NCBI GenBank assembly: GCA_017444065.1
Contig: JAFSXJ010000120.1
Location: 1 to 64,000 of the forward strand
Source: Paludibacteraceae bacterium
GTDB taxonomy: Bacteria; Bacteroidota; Bacteroidia; Bacteroidales; Paludibacteraceae
DNA: 64,000 nucleotides
Direction: 5' to 3'
Position 1 is the first letter of the stretch. Every line of letters begins with the position of its first letter. The notes beneath the pieces were generated by a model. The model ran no database searches, had not been told where the DNA came from, and saw nothing but the letters and a program-made list of their open reading frames with translations. Made by a program: the position numbers and the translations under genes. This document shows, piece by piece, positions 15,153 through 22,917 of this stretch.

Positions 15153-17572
15153 GGCGTATCCGGCACATAGTAACCATTATTCTTTTGTTTCTTGCTCTTC
15201 GGCTCACAGCTGCAGAGACTATCATCATCGGTGAGGTGTATAACGCCTCCACCGGCGAACCTATACCTGCAGCCAACATTATCCTGCGCGGCACGAAGAT
15301 CGGCACCTCCACCAACGACGAGGGATTGTTCATGATTCGCACCGACCTGCAAGAGAAACGCACCCTTGTTATCTCCGCTATCGGCTACCGCAAGCAACGC
15401 TTTGAAATCATGCCGGGCATGCAATCCGGTATGGATGTTGCCTTGCAGGAAAAGGTCGAAGGGCTGCGCGAGATACAGGTCATGCCCGACGATAATGCCG
15501 CCATTGCTATCATCGACCTGGTGCGCAAACACAGTCAGCAGAACGACCGGCAGTTCGGCGGACAGACTGCCGACCGGTACGAAGAGTTCAAGCAGCTTTA
15601 TCTGTCCGACATACGCGCCAAGCATCTTGAGCGGTTCCTTTGGAAGAGCCTCAAGGACGGTATGATCAGCCGTGAGGACAGTTCGTTGTTCCTGCCGTTG
15701 TATATCTCCACCGGCCAATCGCAACTGTCCGGCGGCTATCTGTCGCCCATCTCACAACAACAGACGCGCTGCGTGTTCACCGAGACCGATTACGAAATCA
15801 TCCTTAACCTCACCGGCAGTTACGCTGATTTCTACCGCAACAACGTCTCGTTCTGCGGCACAGCTTTCGTCAGTCCGCTCGCAAAGAGTGCGACTGTCTA
15901 TTATGACTATTTCCTTGCCGACAGCATCGAGGCTACGGCCGACGACAGCACGACGCGCAAGCGTTACCTGCTGCACTACCGCACCAAGAACGGCTACTAC
16001 CCGACCTTCAACGGTGAGATAGAAGTGGACTCCGGCACATGGGCGCTACGGCGTATAGAAGCCAAAGTGCCGCGTGAGGTGAACCTGAACTACCTGCACG
16101 CCCTGCATCTGGAGCAGCAGTTCGACGAGCAGAACATCATGCAATCCGAACGTCTGACGCTGGCGATGGATTTTGCCATCAAGGCCGATTCCTCGCACGT
16201 GTTTCCGAGCATGGTGGTTGAGAGGCGACTGACTTTCGTCGATTCCAACGGCACCGTCTCCCCTACTGCAGGGCACACTGTGGACTCCACGACCGTTGAA
16301 GCCATGCAGAAACTGGAGGACATGCCGATTGTGAAAATCATCAAGTGGGGACTGAACATTGCCACTACAGGATACATTCCCATCGGCGGACCGATAGATA
16401 TCGGCAAAGCCACTGACATCTTCCACTACAACCTGCAGCACGGTCTGTACTTCGCCTTGCCGCTGCATACGAACGAAAAGCTTTGGAAGAACGTTAGTCT
16501 GGACGCGTACTTCGGTTATGGCTGGGGTGACAAGGCATTCAAAGGCATGGGACAGATAGCCGTGCTGATGCCTACCGAACGGCGCAACTGGCTTCAACTG
16601 CGCTACGAGGACAACTATGTCTATTCCGAGACTTCCCTGTTCGACAAACTGCCACGCGAGAACGGTTTCGGCACCAACGAGATGGACCTGACAACGGGTC
16701 TGTTTGACGGACTGCCTTTTCATAACCCCACAGCCCGCCACACTGCCATCCGCGAACGCGCATTCCTTGTCAACTATGAGACCGATTGGCAGGAAGGTGT
16801 AGAAACGACTCTTCGTCTGAAAGCCGGACGGCTCGACCCGTCGTATGTCAATCCGCGTGACTTGCGTACTAACGCCATCATTCCTGCCCCTCCGTACCCG
16901 TTTGACCCGTTCCGGTTCTACAGTCTGACCGGTATCGTGCGTCTGAGTTGGCATGAACGGGCTATCGATTTCCACATGCGCCGTCATCACCTCTACAGCC
17001 AAATGCCTACAGTGTTCCTTGGAGCGGAAGTGGGCAGCTACTCGTATGTCAACGGCGGCAATAACTACCACCTCTATGCCAAGCTGCATGCCACCGTTCG
17101 CCAGCAGATATCGTTCAGCGTGGGCGGCCGACTGACGTATGTGGCTTCGGCGGGAATAGTGATAGGCAAAGTGCCCTATCCGCTGCTGGAAATAATGGAC
17201 GGTAATCAGTCGTACATCTACGACTCCTATCGTTTCACGCTGATGAACAGCCATCAATACGCGACGGACAAGTTCATCAGTCTGCATACTGAATGGAACG
17301 GTATGGGCGTACTGTTCAACCTTATTCCGGGTGTGCGGTTCCTGCACCTGCGCGAACTTGCAGAGGTGAAGTTTGCTTACGGCGGCTTGGGCAAGGGTCA
17401 CTCGTTCACCGAAGGACTGGAACCGCTGACTATACCCTACGTTGAAGCCGGTGTGGGTATAGGCAACATCTTCCGCCTGATTGACATCTATGCCATCTGG
17501 CGGCTCACCAACCGCAATGATACCACCACGCCTCTATGGGGCATACGCGGACGAATAAATTTCGGAATGTAA
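15149..17572 (+). CDS. DUF5686 outer membrane protein with carboxypeptidase-like regulatory domain
   Basis: This is an 807-residue exported protein. The signal peptide is followed by a CarboxypepD_reg-like domain (residues about 25-110: GEVYNASTGEPIPAANIILR, GTSTNDEGLFMI). The rest is a DUF5686-type region ending in beta-strand-rich barrel sequence and an aromatic-rich C-terminus (TTPLWGIRGRINFGM). The layout is that of TonB-dependent-receptor relatives without a plug. Its role is unknown. It overlaps xerD by four bases and is convergent with recO, two bases apart. Confidence 0.8.
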   Translation: MRRIRHIVTIILLFLALRLTAAETIIIGEVYNASTGEPIPAANIILRGTKIGTSTNDEGLFMIRTDLQEKRTLVISAIGYRKQRFEIMPGMQSGMDVALQEKVEGLREIQVMPDDNAAIAIIDLVRKHSQQNDRQFGGQTADRYEEFKQLYLSDIRAKHLERFLWKSLKDGMISREDSSLFLPLYISTGQSQLSGGYLSPISQQQTRCVFTETDYEIILNLTGSYADFYRNNVSFCGTAFVSPLAKSATVYYDYFLADSIEATADDSTTRKRYLLHYRTKNGYYPTFNGEIEVDSGTWALRRIEAKVPREVNLNYLHALHLEQQFDEQNIMQSERLTLAMDFAIKADSSHVFPSMVVERRLTFVDSNGTVSPTAGHTVDSTTVEAMQKLEDMPIVKIIKWGLNIATTGYIPIGGPIDIGKATDIFHYNLQHGLYFALPLHTNEKLWKNVSLDAYFGYGWGDKAFKGMGQIAVLMPTERRNWLQLRYEDNYVYSETSLFDKLPRENGFGTNEMDLTTGLFDGLPFHNPTARHTAIRERAFLVNYETDWQEGVETTLRLKAGRLDPSYVNPRDLRTNAIIPAPPYPFDPFRFYSLTGIVRLSWHERAIDFHMRRHHLYSQMPTVFLGAEVGSYSYVNGGNNYHLYAKLHATVRQQISFSVGGRLTYVASAGIVIGKVPYPLLEIMDGNQSYIYDSYRFTLMNSHQYATDKFISLHTEWNGMGVLFNLIPGVRFLHLRELAEVKFAYGGLGKGHSFTEGLEPLTIPYVEAGVGIGNIFRLIDIYAIWRLTNRNDTTTPLWGIRGRINFGM

Positions 17573-17574
17573 GT

Positions 17575-18174
17575 CTAATCAAATACCTCTACCAGCACAT
17601 CCAGCGATTTGGGGAGGCGGAATGACTCCAGGTGCGTCAGATAGTAGTCGCACAACTGCCTGAGTAGCTGCTGGCGTGCAGTTCTGGAAAGCGGAGTACT
17701 AAGTATCCCTTCTTTCTCAATCGTTTCGGGCGTACCTATTCCCAGCAGTTCAGCCAGCCGGAGCATGAACAGGATGTGCATGTTCTCCGGCGCGGAAATA
17801 CCGTTGAGTTCGTGAACGAAGTCATCGAGAAATTCGTACATCCGGCTGTCGTACATCGGATGGGTAAGCGTGAGCGTCACCAGTTCTGTTACGAACAATG
17901 CAACGGTCTGCCGGCGTATGTCGGCGTATATCTGTTCGGGCAGATAGACGGCATCGATGGTTGACAAGGTTTGTATAGGTCGCGTGGGATTGACATCGTA
18001 TGTTATTTCCACGATGGATAACGGCTGGTATGCGGCGCGCACCTTATGCTTGCCCATCGCACCGTACACCTGCAGCGACAGACGTCCTTCCGCCTGACTG
18101 TACACGCTGAGCACCGACATCTTGTCGGAGTGCTTGCGCAGTCCTAACACTATTGCCTTAGTCGTCTGTTTCAT
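17575..18174 (-). CDS. recO: DNA repair protein RecO
   Basis: RecO works with RecR to load RecA at single-stranded gaps. The N-terminal OB fold is clear (TKAIVLGLRKHSDKMSVLSV, GRLSLQVYGAMGKHK), as is the helical C-terminal half. At 199 residues it is shorter than the usual 230-250 and lacks the CxxC zinc ribbon of many RecO proteins. The start overlaps recX by 17 bases. Confidence 0.85.
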   Translation of the reverse strand: MKQTTKAIVLGLRKHSDKMSVLSVYSQAEGRLSLQVYGAMGKHKVRAAYQPLSIVEITYDVNPTRPIQTLSTIDAVYLPEQIYADIRRQTVALFVTELVTLTLTHPMYDSRMYEFLDDFVHELNGISAPENMHILFMLRLAELLGIGTPETIEKEGILSTPLSRTARQQLLRQLCDYYLTHLESFRLPKSLDVLVEVFD

Positions 18175-18628
18175 AGTCAGCGTACCGGCGCAAGTCGTCG
18201 AATGTATAGCCGCGCTGAAGCATGAACCGCATCACTTTCTGCCTATCCTGTCCGCGCTTGGAGCGAATCAATTTGCGGATATTGGCCGCATAAACGGTCT
18301 CGTCGATGTTATGCAAAGCATCTTGTATGCTCTGCTCGGGCAGACGTTTGGCTCGCAAGCCTGCCAGCACTTTCATCCGTCCCCATCCTTGAAATGCCAC
18401 TTTGTCATGGACGAACGCCGTGCAGTAGCGTGCCGGATTGATAAAATCCTGCTGCTGCAAAATGCCGATGACTTCGTCGGTCTGCTCGCGCGTGGCACCC
18501 AGACGGCAGAAGAGTTGCTCTACATCTGCCGGACACCGCTCAGCCGTAGCGCAATATCGCTGTCCGCGGTCGAGGAGTGCGTCGGTGTCAACGGCAATCG
18601 GTTGCGTGGATAAATCGTTGTTTGCCAT
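18158..18628 (-). CDS. recX: RecX-family RecA regulator
   Basis: This is a 156-residue all-helical protein starting MANNDLSTQPIAVDTDALLD. RecX features include the repeated three-helix units: RGQRYCATAERCPADVEQLF, KVAFQGWGRMKVLAGLRAKR and LPEQSIQDALHNID. It ends in RQKVMRFMLQRGYTFDDLRR. Upstream in-frame codons out to 18730 lie inside prmC and are rejected. The gene overlaps prmC by 41 bases and recO by 17, so the three genes are tightly packed. Confidence 0.85.
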   Translation of the reverse strand: MANNDLSTQPIAVDTDALLDRGQRYCATAERCPADVEQLFCRLGATREQTDEVIGILQQQDFINPARYCTAFVHDKVAFQGWGRMKVLAGLRAKRLPEQSIQDALHNIDETVYAANIRKLIRSKRGQDRQKVMRFMLQRGYTFDDLRRYADYETDD

Positions 18629-19430
18629 ACATATCTTTGAGGCATTGTGCCTCATAACCAGTTTGTTGCATAAGAGTGAGTATCTGTTCGCCTTGCGTCT
18701 CGCTAATCTCGAACCACAGTTCAGGAGCACGATGCAGTTCGGCTATTCGCCGGTAGAACAGGAGCGGGTCGTTGTCCGGCACAAAAAGTGCATCGTGTGG
18801 TTCGTAGCGGAGTGTGTTTCGGGTCATTGTGCTGCTTTCCGACGGGCGAATATACGGCGGGTTGGAGACGATTAAATTGAAAGGTGAAAATTGAAAATTG
18901 AAAGGTGAGAGGGCGTCGTCGGAGAAGATGTCGGCTTGGCGGAAGGTGACATCCAGATTGTTGCGGCGTGCATTAGCTCGGGCGACAGCAATCGCATCGG
19001 CAGAGATGTCAATGCCGGTTACCTGCCATTCGGGATGACGCTGCTTGATTGCCAGAGCAATACAGCCACAGCCGGTACCTATATCCAGCAATCTGAGCGG
19101 GTGCTGCCGGCTGATGGCTGATGGCTGATGGCTTATGAGCTCCACCAGTTCTGCCGTTTCGGGCCGCGGGATAAGGGTTGCGGGAGTGACCTTAAGATCA
19201 AGACCTAACCATATCGTATGCCCAAAGATGTATTGGATGGGAACATAGTCGCACAATTGTCCGATTATACCGTCGAGGTTCGGGATGGTTATTGCGTCAG
19301 CAGATGAGCGCGCTTCAAAGCGGTTCATGCCGGTTGTTTCCTCGATGATCCAATACGCCAACTCTTCTGCTTCGTGCGTCGGATAAACGGTAGCGAGGCG
19401 TGAGACTATATGTTCAACCAAGGCATTCAT
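18588..19430 (-). CDS. prmC: Release factor glutamine methyltransferase, with two repeat-derived insertions
   Basis: PrmC methylates the GGQ glutamine of peptide release factors. The core motifs are intact: LLDIGTGCGCIALAIKQRHP for SAM binding and the catalytic SNPPYIRPSE. Two stretches look foreign. HQPSAISRQ, just before motif I, is coded by about 3.5 copies of the heptamer GGCTGAT (19109-19136, plus-strand reading). SPFNFQFSPFN, just before NPPY, is coded by an A-rich microrepeat at 18874-18912. Both keep the frame and lie in loops, so the enzyme is probably still functional. Length is 280 residues. Confidence 0.93.
   Translation of the reverse strand: MNALVEHIVSRLATVYPTHEAEELAYWIIEETTGMNRFEARSSADAITIPNLDGIIGQLCDYVPIQYIFGHTIWLGLDLKVTPATLIPRPETAELVELISHQPSAISRQHPLRLLDIGTGCGCIALAIKQRHPEWQVTGIDISADAIAVARANARRNNLDVTFRQADIFSDDALSPFNFQFSPFNLIVSNPPYIRPSESSTMTRNTLRYEPHDALFVPDNDPLLFYRRIAELHRAPELWFEISETQGEQILTLMQQTGYEAQCLKDMYGKQRFIHATDCR
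18874..18912 (-). repeat. In-frame A-rich microrepeat in prmC
   Basis: Plus-strand reading gives tandem AAATTGAAAGGTGA and AAATTGAAA units. The minus strand encodes SPFNFQFSPFN. A related stretch ends the gene at 25154 (25134-25165). Confidence 0.65.
19109..19136 (-). repeat. In-frame heptamer array (GGCTGAT) in prmC
   Basis: Three and a half tandem GGCTGAT units. On the coding strand this is ATCAGCC, read as SHQPSAIS. The unit is the half-arm of the TCAGCCA/TGGCTGA palindromes found in gene junctions elsewhere in the window. Confidence 0.75.
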
Positions 19431-19449
19431 AGCCCAACGATACGGTTAG

Positions 19450-19950
19450 CTATTGAGCGAGTTGGTTTTTGAGTTTCTCTCGCTCGATAGCCTGTATGAA
19501 GGTATCGAGTTTGCGATACTGCTTGCGATGGAACTTGGATGAGTTCGGGCGAAGTGTTTTCTCGAAGGGCGCTTCATTGTCGGGGCGATTGAACTGGGCG
19601 TAGAACCGCTTTGTATAGTCTTCAAGTTGAGCGCGTAGGGCGAGAATGTGCGTGCGCTGGGCGATCTTCATGTCTGCAAGCTCCTCGTCGGAGAAACGTG
19701 CCGATTTGAGGATCTCCGTTGTACGAGCTTTGGAATCCTTGAAGAGATTGATATTCTCCAGTTCGGCACCTTTTGGCGGGTTCTTCGCGTAATCGCGCGG
19801 GTTGACAATTTTGTAGGCTTCCTGTGCGCCGAGAGCGATTACTTTTCCGCTTGGTGCGCGGTACTTCTTCTGGCGCATGATAACACCGCTGTTTTTGACA
19901 AATTCGCCATGTAATTCATCGATAGTGTCATTTAATTTGACTCTTGACAT
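19450..19950 (-). CDS. Small basic protein of unknown function beside an inverted-repeat element
   Basis: The ATG at 19950 gives a 166-residue protein beginning MSRVKLNDTIDELHGEF. The upstream 28 codons lie in the repeat element and are rejected. It is basic, with a predicted helical C-terminal half rich in Lys, Arg and Gln (RTHILALRAQLEDYTKRFYA, FHRKQYRKLDTFIQAIEREK). It has no signal peptide or membrane segment. The opening is vaguely like a Bacteroidales family of short phage-related proteins (weak resemblance). The start codon directly abuts the left inverted repeat of the element at 19952, so that element must carry or supply its upstream control. Confidence 0.6.
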   Translation of the reverse strand: MSRVKLNDTIDELHGEFVKNSGVIMRQKKYRAPSGKVIALGAQEAYKIVNPRDYAKNPPKGAELENINLFKDSKARTTEILKSARFSDEELADMKIAQRTHILALRAQLEDYTKRFYAQFNRPDNEAPFEKTLRPNSSKFHRKQYRKLDTFIQAIEREKLKNQLAQ

Positions 19951-20144
19951 AGTTTGGCACGATTTTTGATGATTAATATTATATATGATCAGCCAAATAT
20001 GGCTGATGGTCTGGTGCTTATCTTGCACGCACAATACGAGAATTCCCCCGTAATAACACCCTAATCACAAAGAAACATCCTTGTAATCACCCCGATCAAT
20101 ATCGAGACGGTGTCGAATCAATGTGTACAAAAATCGTGCCAAAC
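19951..20144. repeat. Element A: 193-bp segment with perfect 17-bp inverted ends
   Basis: The ends are GTTTGGCACGATTTTTG (19952-19968) and its exact reverse complement (20128-20144). Inside are the palindrome at 19989-20006 and boxes CTAATCACA and GTAATCACCCCGAT. A diverged second copy lies at 43560-43793. The end sequence resembles a sigma-54 -24/-12 promoter (TGGCACG, four bases, TTG). There is no protein-like frame inside, and no canonical -33/-7 promoter was found. Confidence 0.75.
19989..20006. repeat. TCAGCCA palindrome inside element A
   Basis: Arms TCAGCCA and TGGCTGA with a 4-base centre. Confidence 0.8.
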
Positions 20145-20169
20145 CCTGTGCGTTTTTTCGGCTGGTCAT

Positions 20170-20733
20170 TTATAGAGCGGGGGAGGCCTGTGGTTCGGGG
20201 GTGTCGGGGATGACCTCCTGCAAGATGCTCCGTGCAAAGGTTTCCAGGTTAGTGCTTGACATTCCGATACGCATAGCAATCAGTTGGCGTCGGCGGTACA
20301 AGGTGCGTTTCTCCATGTGGAGGATTGCGCATATCTCTACATTGTCCATACCAATGCCGAGTAGGCAAAGAACCAACAGGTCGAGTTCGGTTAAGTCGGG
20401 ATACTTTTTCTTCACGGCGCTTATCGGTTTGTGGTAGATGGCAAAAAGTTCCGTGCTCAGTTCCTCAATCCCTTGCTGGTGGTAAATGAATTTCGCCACA
20501 AGATCCTCGCCATGTGTTATGCGGTTGCGTGCCTGTTCAGTAATGGATATTTTCTCCTTCACCTTGTCGAGCAGTTTCTCGCGCCATTCTTCTGCTTCCT
20601 TTTCCGCGAGTTTGCGTTGCAGTTCCTGCGTCTCAAGTTTGCGGTTGATGACGATTAATTGATAGCCATAAATTAATCCTAAAAGCAAGAACGATAGGCA
20701 CAAGAAGATGACTATTAGATATATGAAGTCCAT
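20170..20733 (-). CDS. Membrane-anchored HTH protein, copy A of a two-gene module
   Basis: This is a 187-residue protein. One N-terminal transmembrane helix (residues 4-26) is followed by a charged coiled coil (about 32-75: LETQELQRKLAEKEAEEWRE). A C-terminal helix-turn-helix (about 112-170) reads LTELDLLVLCLLGIGMDNVE and MEKRTLYRRRQLIAMRIG. The HTH is like the LuxR or sigma4 fold, with a basic recognition helix. It is close to the HTH at 53346 (YP-LTELD-VL-GxG-N-EI-M-KRTxYxRRQLIAxRxG shared). It lies 11 bases after the PH-like gene. Inference: a membrane-tethered transcription regulator whose activity depends on the partner protein or on oligomerisation. No name is recognised. Confidence 0.75.
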   Translation of the reverse strand: MDFIYLIVIFLCLSFLLLGLIYGYQLIVINRKLETQELQRKLAEKEAEEWREKLLDKVKEKISITEQARNRITHGEDLVAKFIYHQQGIEELSTELFAIYHKPISAVKKKYPDLTELDLLVLCLLGIGMDNVEICAILHMEKRTLYRRRQLIAMRIGMSSTNLETFARSILQEVIPDTPEPQASPAL

Positions 20734-20744
20734 AATTGATTGTT

Positions 20745-21269
20745 TTATTTGTTATTAACACGTTTGGATAACTCATCGTACAATTCTTTTGCATGTGTTA
20801 CGCAACTCAATTCGTAACTCTGCCCATCCACGACAATTTCCAAAAATCGAAAAGGACGGACAATTGGAATTATAGTTCTTGAATTCCAACCGTTATAGTA
20901 CGGAGTGTATCTTACTTCTGAAATGCAAGCAATGGGTATCGTTAGATTCGTTTTGGAGAAATAGCGTTCGCGCACAATCAAATTATCCCCGACGATTGTG
21001 TATTCCCCTGTGCTTGCCTTTAACAGATACCCTATTATTATGCCAACTAATGGAATAGACAATACTACAATCATCGGCCATATAAAGTATGGCTCCTTTT
21101 GATATGGCGGCACTACATATTCTTTATGTCCGTAAAACACCAAGTCGCTGAATAAAAAAATGAGGATAAATAAAAATGCTATTCCGCACGCATAACATAG
21201 AACACGGAACACATATATCCAGCGAAACTCATTGTTGTAGGAACATGATTTAATAATATTTGCTTTCAT
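20745..21269 (-). CDS. Membrane protein with PH-like C-terminal domain, copy A
   Basis: This is a 174-residue protein. Two hydrophobic segments lie at about 20-43 and 65-88. A C-terminal beta-rich domain of about 85 residues follows: EYTIVGDNLIVRERYF, LTIPIACISEVRY, RPFRFLEIVVDGQSYEL. The pattern is that of bacterial PH-like (bPH) membrane proteins. It aligns with the C-terminus of the protein at 53827 (GDxLIxRER, IPxAxIS, RPF, EVDG, TH--EL). It sits between the lipoprotein gene (19-base gap) and the HTH gene (11-base gap), which indicates one operon. The ligand and partner are unknown. Confidence 0.7.
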   Translation of the reverse strand: MKANIIKSCSYNNEFRWIYVFRVLCYACGIAFLFILIFLFSDLVFYGHKEYVVPPYQKEPYFIWPMIVVLSIPLVGIIIGYLLKASTGEYTIVGDNLIVRERYFSKTNLTIPIACISEVRYTPYYNGWNSRTIIPIVRPFRFLEIVVDGQSYELSCVTHAKELYDELSKRVNNK

Positions 21270-21288
21270 AAAATTATTTGATTATAAG

Positions 21289-22665
21289 TTAGTAATTGGG
21301 TATATTTGAGCGTTGTTCTAAATCGATATAGAAGTAGTCGTCGTATTCCGCAGCGGGAAGAATAGGGTAGCTACCGGTCTCTATAGGATTACAATTTCGG
21401 TAATTTTCCAGAACTGTAACAGTATTAACAGTATTAGTAAATACTTCATCTGCTAATAGCGAAGATATACTGTTTTGCGAACTTATATTTTCGGGGGAAT
21501 CTGCATAAATGTATATCCGTTTAATTGTATCACCGTCCATGTAGGGATAACCGACAAAAGTAATGTCCGAAGAAGTTCCTATCAATAGCGACAAAGCCTC
21601 ATGATTGTTTGTCATGTACCACGAATTATTACCGTAAAGGATGTAATTATTTGTCCAAAAAGGATCCGGCTGATTGTAGTTCCACGCTGTTTTGCTGCAA
21701 TACATAGTAGAGATAGCTCCATTGATAAGCAACGCACTTTCTTCGGAAATTGTTTCAGTTTGATACATATAATCTATTATATTCATGAAATCCACGGTGT
21801 ACTGAAATCTATTAAAGAAGGTGGTCGATTGAGTCATCACGTAGGCATAGTGTCTTATAATATTCATTTCATCAGGATATTCTTGGCATAAAAGGGCTAT
21901 TCCACTATCGCCTGTGTGAGAAAGAATGTCCGTAGCGTTATCATAGAGAAATGCTTGAATTACAGAAATCAGCTGTGACGTATAATGCGTACTCAGAGTT
22001 GTGAAATTGTTTGTACAAGCGTATTCAAGTAAAGCATCCATTGTATTGATTGTGCCATCTATAACTTCTAACATTTCACTGACCATCCAATTGTGCAATT
22101 CCCCTATGTCTGAGCCGATAGGAGTCACACCGCCATAAGTGAAACGATTACTCTGCGGATAATAAACAAATGGATTCGTCAAGTTGATAGCCGCTTTTAA
22201 TTCATCAGTATTGTTATCTTCTTCCTCCTTTTCTTTCTGAAATTCGGCATAAGAGTTGAGAGCCCCTACCACTATACCTAACACAATTGTTCCCGTTGTA
22301 GCTCCTACAGCGGCTCCAGCCGGTCCTCCTATAGCGGCACCAATCGCTGCGCCCCCAGCGGCCCCAGCACCTATTCCAGCGCATGCGCCATTGGCATCTG
22401 CGGCAGCGACTTCCCAACTGCCTCCGATATCAGTAAAATCCCAATCTTCGAATTCTGAGATTTCGTTGACACTGGATAGGCCATACGACAAATCTAAATC
22501 ATCCAAATCTTCCAATAATTGATCATACGAATTTTGATTCATTCTCACGAGCTTTTTGGGAGAGACGGTTTTTTCTGTTACAGGAACATCCTGTTCATTT
22601 TTGCATGACTGCATCATTACTCCTAAAATAAGGAAAAACGATAATACATTAAAATACTTTTTCAT
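21289..22665 (-). CDS. Lipoprotein with an internal glycine-zipper segment
   Basis: This is a 458-residue exported lipoprotein; the signal peptide ends in the lipobox GVMMQSC. Residues about 92-135 form a long Gly/Ala-rich hydrophobic stretch with repeating GxxxG spacing (GAGAAGGAAIGAAIGG, then TGTIVLGIVVGAL), bounded by an acidic region before it and EFQKEKEEE after it. The rest (about 150-458) is mixed, rich in Tyr, Asn and Thr, with no known domain. Glycine zippers of this kind insert into membranes in some bacteriocins and pore formers and also occur in envelope lipoproteins. It leads the operon with the PH-like and HTH genes and has two upstream promoters and structured leader RNA. Confidence 0.7.
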   Translation of the reverse strand: MKKYFNVLSFFLILGVMMQSCKNEQDVPVTEKTVSPKKLVRMNQNSYDQLLEDLDDLDLSYGLSSVNEISEFEDWDFTDIGGSWEVAAADANGACAGIGAGAAGGAAIGAAIGGPAGAAVGATTGTIVLGIVVGALNSYAEFQKEKEEEDNNTDELKAAINLTNPFVYYPQSNRFTYGGVTPIGSDIGELHNWMVSEMLEVIDGTINTMDALLEYACTNNFTTLSTHYTSQLISVIQAFLYDNATDILSHTGDSGIALLCQEYPDEMNIIRHYAYVMTQSTTFFNRFQYTVDFMNIIDYMYQTETISEESALLINGAISTMYCSKTAWNYNQPDPFWTNNYILYGNNSWYMTNNHEALSLLIGTSSDITFVGYPYMDGDTIKRIYIYADSPENISSQNSISSLLADEVFTNTVNTVTVLENYRNCNPIETGSYPILPAAEYDDYFYIDLEQRSNIPNY

Positions 22666-22696
22666 TTTTGTGTGATTTTTTAGTAGTTAAACATGA

Positions 22697-22740
22697 CGGA
22701 TTTCGGTCAAATTCGGCGCCTGAATTTGTTGTGAAATCCG
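22697..22740 (-). promoter_or_regulatory. Two-tier stem-loop in the lipoprotein leader
   Basis: The outer arms CGGATTTC and GAAATCCG enclose inner arms CAAATTC and GAATTTG, with only small internal loops. It lies between the proximal promoter and the start codon at 22665, so nearly the whole leader would fold. Confidence 0.55.
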
Positions 22741-22743
22741 ATG

Positions 22744-22776
22744 CAAAGTTACAAAAAAAATCCGTATCCATGCAAA
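22744..22776 (-). promoter_or_regulatory. Proximal promoter of the lipoprotein operon
   Basis: Minus strand: -33 TTTG (22773-22776), a 21-base gap and -7 TAACTTTG (22744-22751). Confidence 0.7.
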
Positions 22777-22848
22777 TAAAAAAGTACTAAAAATGATTGT
22801 TCGCAATTTTCGCAACTATCTCGTTTTAAGCTATTTCCAAAAGTGCCA

Positions 22849-22895
22849 TGTACTAAAGCCTTCTAAAAAAGTGCTAAAGCATGCACTTTAGTACA
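22849..22895 (-). promoter_or_regulatory. Nested, mutually exclusive hairpins: possible attenuator or small RNA
   Basis: The outer arms TGTACTAAAG and CTTTAGTACA (10 bp) enclose a terminator-like stem AAAGTGC/GCACTTT followed by T residues. A third option, CTAAAG/CTTTAG, shares bases with both. All lie downstream of the distal promoter at 22918-22949 in the same direction. No coding sequence is involved. Confidence 0.5.
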
Positions 22896-22917
22896 CGATT
22901 TTGTCCATTTTCCGCTA

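Noticed and set aside
16046..17401. Long open frame of 451 codons on the minus strand
   Set aside because: It lies wholly inside the DUF5686 gene, has no family motif, and is rich in His, Val and Arg as expected of a shadow frame.
19952..20144. Classical invertible promoter of the Bacteroides type
   Set aside because: Size and inverted ends fit, but neither orientation contains the -33/-7 consensus. Kept only as one option in the finding on element A.
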